Positions 1-8,461 of a stretch of 64,000 nt of DNA are shown piece after piece. The notes beneath the pieces are model-generated. The model made no database searches, was not told the origin of the DNA, and was given only the letters and a program-made list of their open reading frames with translations. Made by a program: the position numbers and the translations under genes. How positions within the stretch are numbered: the stretch's first letter is position 1; every line of letters starts with the position of its first letter. The stretch is from Agitococcus sp. Its GTDB lineage: Bacteria; Pseudomonadota; Gammaproteobacteria; Pseudomonadales; Moraxellaceae. The DNA lies in NCBI GenBank assembly GCA_030646715.1, contig JAUSLJ010000037.1, positions 54,799 to 118,798 on the forward strand. The letters run 5' to 3'.

Positions 1-827
1 AACAGCAGCAATGCCATCATGGCTTTTTCCATTTGAATGGCACTAAACAAATTACCGTGTGTTTCTGTCCAATTATGAGCTTCAAAAAAGTCAGGTAAAT
101 CCTGAACTAAGGCATCACCCACCTCACGTGCTTGAAAAAGGTCATCCAGTTTTAAACGTACACCTTGCACGTTGTCGCCAATTCGGAGCATTTTTCCTGC
201 ATCACGGATATGAACATACGCCAGTAAACCGTCAACATCGGCACCGACTTTAAACACACCTACCACCGTAAAGCGTTTAAAACGTGGAATGACACCTGCA
301 GGCGATAATGACGCTTCAGGTAAAACTAAGGTGACTTTATCACCCGCTGTCACACCCAAACCATTGGCCAAAGCGTCGCCTAAGACAATGCCAAACCCAT
401 CAGCTGTTAAATCGTCCAGTTTGGCACTGCCCATATTTTCATTGACAATAGAAACCTGTTTTTCATAAACAGGGTCAATACCCGAAATTAACGCACCTGC
501 CACTTGGCCATTAGCCGTCAACATACCTTGTAATTGAGTAAACGGCGCTACTGCAATTACTTGTGGATTTTTCTTAGCAAAATCTGCTAATTTGTGCCAA
601 TCGTGAAATGGCTCGCGTGAGCTGATCGTGGCATGAGGTATCATCCCCAAAATACGATTTTTTAGTTCACGGTCAAAGCCATTCATCACTGAAAGTACAG
701 TAATAAGTACGGCAACCCCTAACATCAGTCCTATAATTGACGTTAGTGAAATAAAAGAAATAAAATGATTACGACGTTTGGCGCGCGTATAACGCAAACC
801 GATTAATAACGAAACTGGCTTGAACAT
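1..827 (-). CDS. lolC: Lipoprotein-releasing system permease LolC/LolE family (partial, C-terminus outside window)
   Basis: An inner-membrane permease of the LolCDE ABC transporter, which extracts outer-membrane lipoproteins from the inner membrane and hands them to LolA. The start codon is at 827. The N-terminus carries the conserved LIGLRYTRAKRRNHFISF segment, then a hydrophobic helix and the family motif VMNGFDRELKNRILG. The frame stays open to base 1, where NLFSAIQMEKAMMALL matches the segment that precedes the second membrane helix in LolC. About 275 codons are visible of the roughly 410 usual; the three C-terminal helices lie outside. Family assignment is firm. LolC versus LolE (or a merged LolF type) cannot be decided from this half. 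Confidence 0.88.
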   Translation of the reverse strand, partial: MFKPVSLLIGLRYTRAKRRNHFISFISLTSIIGLMLGVAVLITVLSVMNGFDRELKNRILGMIPHATISSREPFHDWHKLADFAKKNPQVIAVAPFTQLQGMLTANGQVAGALISGIDPVYEKQVSIVNENMGSAKLDDLTADGFGIVLGDALANGLGVTAGDKVTLVLPEASLSPAGVIPRFKRFTVVGVFKVGADVDGLLAYVHIRDAGKMLRIGDNVQGVRLKLDDLFQAREVGDALVQDLPDFFEAHNWTETHGNLFSAIQMEKAMMALLL

Positions 828-864
828 GGTAGAAGTTGAACCATACTATTAACAAAATGGCAGT

Positions 865-1482
865 ATGCCCTACGAGTTGAATATCATGACGAAAACAACC
901 ACGGACCCTTTCGAACGGCGTTTACTCAATCGTGTAGACTCGACACTATCGCTGCATTATCAGCCGATTAGTAGTACAGAATCGTTAAAAGATCCTTATG
1001 ACAATAATTTTTCGCTACCTCGCTATTTCACCTTGTTTGCCGAAATTGAACAAGTGGATAGCGTGCAACGTAGCCAAATGCAATTATTAGAGCGCGAAAA
1101 TGAACGGCTGCACGGTTTATTTCAGGCAATGAACCTCAAGCTTGAGTTGTTAACAGGCGCGATTTACGACGGTCTTGCCAAACTACTGTCACCGATTCCC
1201 CAACAAGTCAATTTGAGTGAAAGTGGTTTATCGTTTCACGCCACAGAAGCCATTACACCGGGCACACATTTACATTTAGCGATTAGCCATTTAGAGCATC
1301 ATTATCATATCGCAGCGACCGCTCGTGTTGTATATTGTGAAGATGAAGACCTTGAAGGCTTTAGAACGGGCGTTTACTTTATCAACATTAACCCTAGCGA
1401 CCGCGCCCGTTTGTCTCAAGATATTTTCCGCAAGCAAGAAGAACACGCTGCTTTAGAGCCCTTTGAAAATCCCGAACTTTAA
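865..1482 (+). CDS. PilZ-like domain protein
   Basis: A 205-residue soluble protein with no signal peptide. Residues ~75-100 are a short helical segment. Residues ~110-190 resemble a PilZ beta-barrel: the motif VNLSESGLSFH, then a hydrophobic strand after a GTHLHL turn, then ARVVYC and a FRTGVYFINI strand. PilZ domains commonly bind cyclic di-GMP and act on motility or exopolysaccharide. The usual RxxxR ligand motif ahead of the barrel is not obvious, so binding is uncertain. An internal ATG at 886 is an equally plausible start. The gene is divergent from lolC/E and convergent with glnS. Confidence 0.65.
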   Translation: MPYELNIMTKTTTDPFERRLLNRVDSTLSLHYQPISSTESLKDPYDNNFSLPRYFTLFAEIEQVDSVQRSQMQLLERENERLHGLFQAMNLKLELLTGAIYDGLAKLLSPIPQQVNLSESGLSFHATEAITPGTHLHLAISHLEHHYHIAATARVVYCEDEDLEGFRTGVYFININPSDRARLSQDIFRKQEEHAALEPFENPEL

Positions 1483-1494
1483 CAAGCGATTCAT

Positions 1495-1523
1495 TCCCCC
1501 TCTCCATTATTGAGAGAGGGAGG
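1495..1523. terminator. Hairpin between convergent PilZ-like gene and glnS
   Basis: CCCTCTC pairs with GAGAGGG across a short AT loop, with C-rich and G-rich flanks. It lies 12 bases after the PilZ-like stop and 12 bases before the glnS stop. It may act as a bidirectional terminator. Its C/T-rich arm resembles the interspersed hairpin repeats elsewhere in the window, so it may be a degenerate single-hairpin copy. Confidence 0.5.
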
Positions 1524-1534
1524 ATATTGGCCTG

Positions 1535-3184
1535 TTATTCGCTGCCTTTAACGCCCCATGAATCACGCAAACCTACGGTTTTATTAAATACTAATTTGCC
1601 ATTCACACAATCGACTAAATCAGCAACAAAATAGCCTTCACGTTCAAATTGAAAGTGATCTTCAGGTTTTGCCGAAGCCAAACTGGGTTCAACCCACGCC
1701 TGTAAGGTCTGAAAGGCATCTGGATTTAAAGACGCTAAAAGGTCATCACCCGATTCAGGATTTGGTAAAGTAAATAAGCGATCGTACAAACGCACTTCTG
1801 CTTGCACACCTGCACTCGCTGACACCCACTGAATCACGCCTTTGACTTTACGGCCTTCAGGATTTTTGCCCAAGGTATTTAAGTCAGCACTACAACGCAG
1901 TTCAATAACCTCGCCTGCAGCGTTTTTCAGCACTTCGTCACAGCGAATAACATAACTATGGCGCAAGCGTACCTCACCACCTAAAACCAAGCGTTTAAAG
2001 CCTTTCGGTGGATCTTCACTAAAATCAGCGGCATCAATAAATATTTCTTGGGTAAATGGAATCTCGCGCGTCCCTAATTCGGGTAAATTAGGATGACAAG
2101 CTGACGTTAAGGTCAATATTTCATCACCAACATTCGTAATCACCACTTTTAAGGGCTTTAATACTGCCATTGCACGCGGCGCAGTGTTTTCGAGGTGATT
2201 ACGGACACAAAACTCTAATAAACCAAAATCGACCACACCGTCATTTTTGCTAATACCAATACGTTCACAGAAATCACGCAATGACTCTGGGGTATAACCG
2301 CGACGACGTAAACCTGCAATCGTTGGCATACGCGGGTCATCCCAACCTGTGACCGTGCCTTCATCGACTAGTTTCTTTAATTTACGTTTGCTAGTGACGG
2401 TATAGTTTAAGTTTAAACGCGAAAATTCAATTTGTTGTGGATGCGCGGGCGTGGCTAGCGTATCTAACAACCAATCATAAAAAGGACGATGGTCTTCAAA
2501 CTCTAAAGTACACAATGAGTGCGTAATATTTTCGATGGCATCAGAAATCGGATGGGTATAATCATACATCGGATAAATAAGCCATTTATTACCCGTTTGA
2601 TGATGAACCACTTTTTTAATCCGATAAATCACAGGGTCTCGCAAATTAATATTGCCAGAAGCCATATCAATTTTTGCCCGTAAAACACACTCACCTTCGG
2701 CAAAATCACCAAGACGCATTTTCTCAAATAAAGCTAAATTTTCTTCAATCGTACGCTCACGATAAGGAGAATTTGTCCCTGCTTCAACAAAACTGCCGCG
2801 CGTTTGTTGAATTTGTTCAGGCGTTTGCGAGTCAACATAAGCTTTACCCATGTTAATTAACTGCAAGGCGTAGTTGTATAACGCATCAAAATAATCTGAC
2901 GCATAACGGACGTTACCAGCCCAGTGAAAACCTAACCAAGTGACATCGCGCTGGATCGCATCAATATATTCTTGCGATTCTTTTTCAGGATTGGTGTCGT
3001 CAAAACGCAAGTTACACTCGCCCTGACTTTCAACAGCAATGCCAAAATTCAAACAAATAGACTTAGCATGACCAATATGTAAATAACCATTAGGCTCGGG
3101 GGGAAAACGGGTAATCACTTTGGTGTGTTTGCCTGTTTCTAAATCATTAACAATCTGTGCACGGATAAAATCTTTGGCTTCCAT
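1535..3184 (-). CDS. glnS: Glutaminyl-tRNA synthetase
   Basis: Class I aminoacyl-tRNA synthetase that charges tRNA-Gln. The class I HIGH signature appears in [15 protein letters not shown] near the N-terminus, and the KMSKS-equivalent is VTSKRKL, the usual GlnRS form. The catalytic core motifs [15 protein letters not shown] and [14 protein letters not shown] are present, followed by the C-terminal anticodon-binding beta-barrels ending in VGLRDSWG. I chose the start at 3184 ([10 protein letters not shown], 549 residues) because it matches the family N-terminus; the frame stays open upstream to 3295, but that extension looks non-native. Divergent from ppiB with a shared ~230-base promoter region. 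Confidence 0.97.
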   Translation of the reverse strand: MEAKDFIRAQIVNDLETGKHTKVITRFPPEPNGYLHIGHAKSICLNFGIAVESQGECNLRFDDTNPEKESQEYIDAIQRDVTWLGFHWAGNVRYASDYFDALYNYALQLINMGKAYVDSQTPEQIQQTRGSFVEAGTNSPYRERTIEENLALFEKMRLGDFAEGECVLRAKIDMASGNINLRDPVIYRIKKVVHHQTGNKWLIYPMYDYTHPISDAIENITHSLCTLEFEDHRPFYDWLLDTLATPAHPQQIEFSRLNLNYTVTSKRKLKKLVDEGTVTGWDDPRMPTIAGLRRRGYTPESLRDFCERIGISKNDGVVDFGLLEFCVRNHLENTAPRAMAVLKPLKVVITNVGDEILTLTSACHPNLPELGTREIPFTQEIFIDAADFSEDPPKGFKRLVLGGEVRLRHSYVIRCDEVLKNAAGEVIELRCSADLNTLGKNPEGRKVKGVIQWVSASAGVQAEVRLYDRLFTLPNPESGDDLLASLNPDAFQTLQAWVEPSLASAKPEDHFQFEREGYFVADLVDCVNGKLVFNKTVGLRDSWGVKGSE

Positions 3185-3417
3185 CAAAACAACTCGCATG
3201 ACAAGCGTAAAACTAGCCTCTATTATTGACGGCCAGCAAATTAGGACAAAATGATAACGGTACTGCGCTACGAATTTATCAGCAAAAAAAACCATCTGCG
3301 GTTAAAATAGCGATAAATACCAGCCGTTAGCACTCAGTCCAAATTAAAGACTAGAGAGTCTAGCGATTGCTTGCCTCGGTCTCAAGTAGTAAACCCTAAA
3401 CCCACAGGATAACGATG

Positions 3418-3921
3418 ATGAAAGTTGCTTTAAATACAAACTTTGGCCGTATTGTCTTAGAACTTGACGAAGTAAAAGCCCCAAAAACCGTTGCCAACTT
3501 TGTTGAGTACGTTAAAAGTGGTCATTACAATGGCGTGATTTTTCATCGCGTGATTAAAGACTTTATGATTCAAGGCGGTGGCTTTGATAAAAACATGAGT
3601 CAAAAACCGACTAAAGCTCCAATTCAAAACGAAGCCGATAATGGCTTAAAAAATGATCTTGGCACAATTGCCATGGCACGTACTCAAGATCCACACTCTG
3701 CCTCAGCACAGTTTTTCATTAACACTTCCGCAGGAAATAGCTTTTTAAACTACTCTAGCAAAACCACTCAAGGCTGGGGCTATGCGGTATTTGGTAAAGT
3801 TTCTGAAGGTATGGATGTCGTTAATAGCATTCGTGTCGTGAAAACTGGTAACAAAGGTGGTCATGGTGACGTTCCTTTAGAACCAGTTGTCATTGAAAGC
3901 GCGGAAGTGATTGCTGAGTAA
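3418..3921 (+). CDS. ppiB: Peptidyl-prolyl cis-trans isomerase B (cyclophilin)
   Basis: Cytoplasmic cyclophilin that catalyses proline isomerisation during protein folding. The 167 residues contain the cyclophilin core: [13 protein letters not shown] (catalytic Arg, Phe, Gln), [18 protein letters not shown] and the GYAVFGKV strand. There is no signal peptide, which favours PpiB over periplasmic PpiA. Two ATGs occur in tandem (3415 and 3418); the AGGA at 3406-3409 gives better spacing to the second. ppiB-lpxH adjacency, with glnS divergent, is typical of Pseudomonadales. Confidence 0.96.
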   Translation: MKVALNTNFGRIVLELDEVKAPKTVANFVEYVKSGHYNGVIFHRVIKDFMIQGGGFDKNMSQKPTKAPIQNEADNGLKNDLGTIAMARTQDPHSASAQFFINTSAGNSFLNYSSKTTQGWGYAVFGKVSEGMDVVNSIRVVKTGNKGGHGDVPLEPVVIESAEVIAE

Positions 3922-3943
3922 TTACTCCGCATATCATGTATTA

Positions 3944-4036
3944 CTCCTCCCCCTTAATAAGGGGAGGCTGGGAGGGGGTTATTTGTCGTGACGCAAAACC
4001 CCACCCTAACCCTCCCCCTTATCAAGGGAGGGAACT
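3944..4036. repeat. Interspersed double-hairpin repeat, family 1, inverted copy
   Basis: A ~92-base element made of two G/C-run hairpins separated by a conserved spacer containing TTATTTGTCGTGACGCAAAA. It is the reverse complement of the copies at 40575-40666 and 46043-46136, which share the spacer with only a few differences. It fills most of the gap between ppiB and lpxH. It looks like a REP/MITE-type palindromic element inserted after a stop codon. It could also give RNA stability or weak termination. Confidence 0.8.
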
Positions 4037-4065
4037 AATCTACCTATCCTCAAAAAAACATCCTT

Positions 4066-4803
4066 ATGAACCCCATTTTTTTCATCTCTGACTTACATTT
4101 AGCTGCCGACTTACCACGCGTTACTCAAGGCTTTTTTCAATTATTAAAACAGTTAGAAGGCCAGACACAGGCACTTTATGTCTTAGGTGATTTATTTGAA
4201 GTCTGGGTGGGTGATGACAATACGAATGACTATAATTTACAAATCATTCAAGCATTTAAACAATTAACGGATAGTGGTACACAACTGTATTTTGTTCATG
4301 GTAATCGTGATTTTATGTTGGGTCACCATTTTGCTACGTCCTGTGGCGGTATCTTACTGGGCGAACGTACCGTTATTAATGTACCGACGGGCAAACTACT
4401 GATCGAACACGGCGATGCCTTATGTACTCTTGATGAAAAATTCATGTCTTTTAGGGCACAAAGCCGTCATCCGCTTTGGCAACAAACTATGCTCGCTAAA
4501 CCCTTAACCGAACGTGTACAAATTGCCGAACTGTGGCGGATGCAAAGTAAAATGCAAAACAGCAACAAAGCTGAAAACATTATGGACGTTACACCTGACG
4601 CGGTGACACAAGTATTAGCTGAACAAAATCAACATATTTTATTGCACGGTCATACGCATCGCCCCATGATTCACGCACTCATTTTGGCTGATGGTCAAAC
4701 GGGACAACGTATTGTTTTGGGTGATTGGCAAGAAGAATCTGGGACGGCGGTAATTGGCATTGCTGACGAGAAAGGCGTTCGTTTGGAAAACTATCACTTT
4801 TAA
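4066..4803 (+). CDS. lpxH: UDP-2,3-diacylglucosamine hydrolase
   Basis: Peripheral membrane metallophosphoesterase that hydrolyses UDP-2,3-diacylglucosamine to lipid X and UMP in lipid A synthesis. The 245 residues carry the calcineurin-like metal motifs in order: FISDLHL, VLGDLFEVWVGDD, HGNRDFMLG, LIEHGD and the C-terminal LLHGHTHRP. Length and motifs match LpxH, not LpxI or LpxG. It follows ppiB after the family-1 repeat and is convergent with the first lipase gene. Confidence 0.96.
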   Translation: MNPIFFISDLHLAADLPRVTQGFFQLLKQLEGQTQALYVLGDLFEVWVGDDNTNDYNLQIIQAFKQLTDSGTQLYFVHGNRDFMLGHHFATSCGGILLGERTVINVPTGKLLIEHGDALCTLDEKFMSFRAQSRHPLWQQTMLAKPLTERVQIAELWRMQSKMQNSNKAENIMDVTPDAVTQVLAEQNQHILLHGHTHRPMIHALILADGQTGQRIVLGDWQEESGTAVIGIADEKGVRLENYHF

Positions 4804-4830
4804 AGTTACTTTTAAGTGCTTACAAATACA

Positions 4831-4854
4831 AACGGCTACCGAGGTAGCCGTTTT
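4831..4854. terminator. Bidirectional rho-independent terminator between lpxH and lipase 1
   Basis: A perfect 10-base stem, AACGGCTACC/GGTAGCCGTT with a GA loop, is followed by a T tract on the + side and by T residues on the - side from the upstream AAA run. It lies between two convergent genes and should stop both transcripts. Confidence 0.85.
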
Positions 4855-4873
4855 ACATATTTCATCAAACTAA

Positions 4874-5809
4874 TTAGACACCCGCATTCTTCAAGCGGTT
4901 TGCATGTCCACGATACACTTCAACAGGATCAGGTGTAAACAAACCACGAACACCAAAGGTATGGTTAATGGCATCAGCGTGATTATGCGGATAGTCATCA
5001 CGAATCACTTTACCAAAATGGCTAGAACACTCACCCACCAAGCCATCATTCGCTTCTGTACCCGCCAAGCCTGTGATTCCAAAGAAATAATCTAAAGGAT
5101 CTAAGGTATTGGTGAATGAAGACGTACCACTCCACGAATAGTTTTTAATACCATTGGCAGTATAAGCACCTTCGCCACAAACTGTTGTTGGTACACCGTT
5201 AGTATGCGTTGCATTAAATGCAGCTGCACCCGTGGTTGTTAATGATGATAAAGCGGCTAAAGCGTCTTCTGGATGATCGTTACCTGCCAAGTAAGTGACA
5301 ATACTCATCAACGCATTGGCAACACTACCTAAAAACTCCTGTGTTGTACCAGCAGGAACAATATTATTGACTAAATTAGCCACGGGACTGCCTTTAACAG
5401 GACTATGCACCATCGTTAAGGAAGCCACTTTTGTTGGGATGACATCGGCCACATAACGAATAGAAAAACCACCATGGCTATGGCCAATGAGGTTAACTTT
5501 TTGGGCACCACTAATCGCTAAAATACTTTGTACTTGCGCCAGTAACTGCTCTCCCCGAGCCTCTGAACTGTTAAGTGCGGATGCTGAAGTAGTATAAACT
5601 TTACCACCGCTATAACTTAAACCACTGGGTATTTGATACCAGTAATCTACAAATCCAACCAACTTATCAAAACCTAAAACACCTGGTGCTAACACCATCG
5701 GATATTTAGTTTTAGTGTATGTACAATCTTCCCAAAACCAACATGCTTGGCTAACGTTGGCGGTGAGTGCTCCTGCAAGTACGGCGGCTGTTAATGCGAG
5801 TTTTTTCAT
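4874..5809 (-). CDS. Secreted triacylglycerol lipase, subfamily I.1/I.2-like (lipase 1)
   Basis: Exported alpha/beta-hydrolase lipase that cleaves triacylglycerol, homologous to Pseudomonas lactonizing lipases. The start at 5809 has AAGGGGA upstream and gives 311 residues with a signal peptide (MKKLALTAAVLAGALTANVSQA). The nucleophile elbow GHSHGG has Ser111. Asp255 (ANDGLVG) and His277 (HNHAD) complete the triad. Cys211 and Cys261 match the family disulphide. The oxyanion motif reads LAPGVLGF where characterised relatives have LAHGMLGF, so both the HG histidine and the backbone methionine are replaced. Two extra cysteines (23 and 29) follow the signal peptide. It sits downstream of the foldase and is a tandem paralogue of the lipases at 7286 and 8462. 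Confidence 0.9.
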   Translation of the reverse strand: MKKLALTAAVLAGALTANVSQACWFWEDCTYTKTKYPMVLAPGVLGFDKLVGFVDYWYQIPSGLSYSGGKVYTTSASALNSSEARGEQLLAQVQSILAISGAQKVNLIGHSHGGFSIRYVADVIPTKVASLTMVHSPVKGSPVANLVNNIVPAGTTQEFLGSVANALMSIVTYLAGNDHPEDALAALSSLTTTGAAAFNATHTNGVPTTVCGEGAYTANGIKNYSWSGTSSFTNTLDPLDYFFGITGLAGTEANDGLVGECSSHFGKVIRDDYPHNHADAINHTFGVRGLFTPDPVEVYRGHANRLKNAGV

Positions 5810-6125
5810 GGTTGTTATTCCCCTTACTTGACGTTTTTTTGATTGTTGGAATGAAGACAAATTTTTTTTAATTATTATTTTAATAATTTGCTGAGATATT
5901 ATTTTAGTTGATATTTGATTTTATAGAGTATTTGCACTAAATTTACTGGTTGAATATTATGCTGAAACAATGCACTTAACCAGTCAACAAGCTGACAAAT
6001 TACGCCAACTTATTGTTTTAAAACGACAGGATGACAGGTGGTATATTCACAAAGATAAACGACCACTAAAGTGGCCGTTTTATCAATCGCATCAATAAGA
6101 AGGGCGAAATAATTTCGCCAAAATC
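5810..6125. other. Intergenic region between lipase 1 and the foldase
   Basis: About 316 AT-rich bases that should hold the lipase 1 promoter and the 3' end of the foldase transcript. Positions 6103-6119 form GGCGAAA/TTTCGCC just after the foldase stop, and 6060-6081 form ACGACCACT/AGTGGCCGT with T residues on both sides; both are candidate terminators. A 42-codon + strand frame at 5970-6098 overlaps the second hairpin and lacks a clear ribosome binding site, so I do not call it a gene. Confidence 0.55.
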
Positions 6126-7169
6126 TTAAAGCTTTAGACCTTGATCGTGAATCGTTTCTAAAGCATCAACCCTAATCTGCTCTTGCTGATCGAATGATTT
6201 TTGCTTAATGTCATTTACTTGTTTTTGCCGATCTTGTTCGCTCAAGGCTTGGTTTTTCAGGATCGCATCACGCTGTTGTAAATACTCATTCATACGACCA
6301 TCCCACACCGCCCGCTCTTGATCCAAAGCTTCTAGGCGTACCGTTGCTTCTGGCCCAACGATTTGTTCACGGATTGCGCGAAGCTCTTCTGGTTTACCAC
6401 CCCTAGTCTTCCACTCTTCGGTAAATGTCGTTAACTCTTGATATTTGTTGAGTGTTTCGGTGCTTTCTTTTAATGCAGGCGGTAACGCATTTAATAACTC
6501 CGCGGTACGTCGCGCTTTTTCTGTGGCACTTAAACTTTTATCTTGCATGACTTCAATACGCGCCATCGTATAGCGGTCATACGCATCTTCATCACCAAAA
6601 AATGCTTCCGTTACCTCACGGCTTAGATACTTAGAGCGCAGAGCTTGCACTGCTTCTTTTTGCTGACGAATAGCAGGAATATTCAGTGCTGCGTCACCCT
6701 GCGGTTGTACTTGAGGAATATGTCCTAATGCTTCACGGTACGCTAAATATGAATCTAAAATCTGTTCTGCTTGAGCTGCGGCTTTTGCAGGTAATTTATG
6801 ACGAATATAAGCTCGAATACGTGAAATGATACTCGTTAAATCCTCCTCGCCAATCGCTGATAAAAAATAATCAAACACTTGGCGAATACTACGGCTGATA
6901 ATCAAATTTCCTGCCGCGTCCACTTCCAGCGCACCATCAACTTCGGTATCACTTAAAGACTTGGGCATATTTTCTGTGCCTGTTTTAAATCGAGTATCTG
7001 TTTTAGATAACTCAATTGCTTTGGCGACATCTTGCGCACTTTGGCCACTGGCGACTGGTGCAGCTTTAACGGATTCTTCGACAGGTGGTTTATCACGAGC
7101 AAGCCATAACAATACACTTGCTATCAATACAAAAAAAACGGCCAAACCGATTGCTGCTTTACGCTGCAT
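6126..7169 (-). CDS. lifO: Lipase-specific foldase (lipase chaperone Lif/LifO)
   Basis: Inner-membrane-anchored steric chaperone that folds secreted lipases in the periplasm before type II secretion. The start at 7169 has GGAG upstream and gives 347 residues. Residues ~5-25 are a single membrane anchor, followed by an Ala/Pro/Ser-rich linker. The foldase signature RQVFDYFLSAIGE matches the known RxxFDY(F/C)LSAxGE motif. The rest is helical and charged, with the Gln/Glu-rich C-terminus typical of the family. It is the only foldase in the window and lies between lipases 2 and 1, so it probably serves several lipases. Confidence 0.95.
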   Translation of the reverse strand: MQRKAAIGLAVFFVLIASVLLWLARDKPPVEESVKAAPVASGQSAQDVAKAIELSKTDTRFKTGTENMPKSLSDTEVDGALEVDAAGNLIISRSIRQVFDYFLSAIGEEDLTSIISRIRAYIRHKLPAKAAAQAEQILDSYLAYREALGHIPQVQPQGDAALNIPAIRQQKEAVQALRSKYLSREVTEAFFGDEDAYDRYTMARIEVMQDKSLSATEKARRTAELLNALPPALKESTETLNKYQELTTFTEEWKTRGGKPEELRAIREQIVGPEATVRLEALDQERAVWDGRMNEYLQQRDAILKNQALSEQDRQKQVNDIKQKSFDQQEQIRVDALETIHDQGLKL

Positions 7170-7230
7170 TATTATTATCTCCATCGACATTGAGTGACAC
7201 ATTGCTTGCGTCACTATCAATAAACCCATA

Positions 7231-7261
7231 AAAAAAGCGGCCTTGAAGACCGCTGCTTTTT
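7231..7261 (-). terminator. Rho-independent terminator between lipase 2 and foldase
   Basis: On the minus strand AGCGGTCT pairs with AGGCCGCT (one G-T pair, 3-base loop) followed by seven T residues. It lies 25 bases after the lipase 2 stop and about 60 bases before the foldase start. Read-through here could set the lipase-to-foldase ratio, unless the foldase has its own promoter. Confidence 0.8.
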
Positions 7262-7285
7262 ATATCAGAAATACGCTATTTTTGC

Positions 7286-8224
7286 TTATAATCCTGCCAC
7301 TTTTAAGCGGTTTGCTTGTTGACGATACAAATCTGTCGGCGCAGGAGTAAACAAACCACGAATACCAAACAATTGATTAATCGCATCACCATGATTATGT
7401 GGATAATTATCACGGACAACCTTACCAAAATGTCCAGAACAACGTCCCACTAGACCATCATTCGCTTCTTTAGATATCACTCCTGTAATACCAAAGAAAA
7501 CATCTAATGGATCAAGAATATTGGTTACTGAAGATGTACCACTCCAAGAGTAGTTTTTAATACCATTGGCTGCGTAGGCACCTTCACCACACGCTGTCGT
7601 TGGTACACCATTAGGGTGTTTGGCGTTAAATGTCGCTGCACCTTTAGTCGTGAACGAATCCATACTGGCCAAGAAGTTTTCTTTGTAAGTATTGCCCGCT
7701 AAAAAGGTGACAAAGTTAGAAACGGCATTCGCAACATTTTGAATTAACGACGCAGAAAATGTACCTGCAGGCGCGACATTACGAATTAAATCGGCACCAG
7801 GTGCGCCTTTGACGGGGCTATGCACCATCGTTAATGAAGCGACACGCGTAGGCATCACATCAGCAACATAACGTACCGAAAAGCCACCATGACTATGGCC
7901 AATCAGGTTCACTTTTTGTGCGCCTGTAATCGCCAAAATACTTTTTACTTGCGTCAACAGTTGTTCACCACGCACTTCGGAGCTATTAAAGGCAGAAGCC
8001 GAAGTTGTGTAAACTTTCGCGCCACCGTCTTTCATGGCATTAGGAATGCCATACCAATAATCAACAAAACCCACTAACTTATCAAAACCCAAGACACCTG
8101 GTGCTAAGACCACAGGATATTTAGTTTTGGTGTAATCACAATTAAATAAGCAAAACGCGCTGGCGGTATTAGCGGAAACGGATGCAACAGTTAAGGTTGC
8201 GGCAACAAGTGCTTTTTTTAACAT
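7286..8224 (-). CDS. Secreted triacylglycerol lipase (lipase 2)
   Basis: A 312-residue exported lipase, closest in the window to lipase 3 (identical stretches such as the AMKDGGAKVYTTSASAFNSS region). The signal peptide ends near NTASA at residue 23. Triad: Ser111 in GHSHGG, Asp256 in EANDGLVG, His278 in HNHGD. The disulphide pair is Cys212/Cys262. It shares the altered oxyanion motif LAPGVLGF and an extra N-terminal cysteine pair, FCLFNC. One local difference from its paralogues is GHFG instead of SHFG after the second disulphide cysteine. It lies between lipase 3 and the foldase, all on the minus strand. Substrate preference cannot be read from sequence. Confidence 0.9.
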   Translation of the reverse strand: MLKKALVAATLTVASVSANTASAFCLFNCDYTKTKYPVVLAPGVLGFDKLVGFVDYWYGIPNAMKDGGAKVYTTSASAFNSSEVRGEQLLTQVKSILAITGAQKVNLIGHSHGGFSVRYVADVMPTRVASLTMVHSPVKGAPGADLIRNVAPAGTFSASLIQNVANAVSNFVTFLAGNTYKENFLASMDSFTTKGAATFNAKHPNGVPTTACGEGAYAANGIKNYSWSGTSSVTNILDPLDVFFGITGVISKEANDGLVGRCSGHFGKVVRDNYPHNHGDAINQLFGIRGLFTPAPTDLYRQQANRLKVAGL

Positions 8225-8391
8225 GGAAATCCCCTGCTCATCGTGAGTGGTTAGTGTTGTTATTTAGATTATTAAAATATTATTTTTGCACAGCGCAATG
8301 AATTAAAATGATTTATGTATATTTTCAGTAATCGTAGGACAAGCCAACAAATATTAATATCAGCATTCGACCAGCGGTTCAATTTTAAAGC

Positions 8392-8420
8392 TGCGCGGTA
8401 ATAATACCGACTACCGCGCA
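8392..8420 (-). terminator. Stem-loop between lipase 3 and lipase 2
   Basis: TGCGCGGTA and TACCGCGCA form a 9-base perfect stem with an 11-base loop, 42 bases after the lipase 3 stop. There is no T tract, so it may be an mRNA-stabilising hairpin or a rho-dependent site instead of a classical terminator. Confidence 0.45.
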
Positions 8421-8461
8421 TCCTACCCTCACCCGAATCAAGGCAAGTTAAATCGAAGTCA

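Noticed and set aside
1..827. Assigning lolE instead of lolC
   Set aside because: Only the N-terminal two thirds is present and no neighbouring lolD is visible, so the two cannot be told apart; lolC was used as the family label.
3944..4036. CRISPR-like interpretation of the G/C-run repeats
   Set aside because: The units are dispersed singly over 55 kb, not in an array with regular spacers, and no cas gene is present.
4874..5809. Lipase 1 as a lipoprotein because Cys follows the signal peptide
   Set aside because: The -3 to -1 residues (SQA) do not fit a lipobox, and the cysteine is paired in position with those of lipases 2 and 3.
5970..6098. A 42-codon + strand frame between the foldase and lipase 1
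   Set aside because: It overlaps a terminator-like hairpin, has no good ribosome binding site and no recognisable family; it may be chance.
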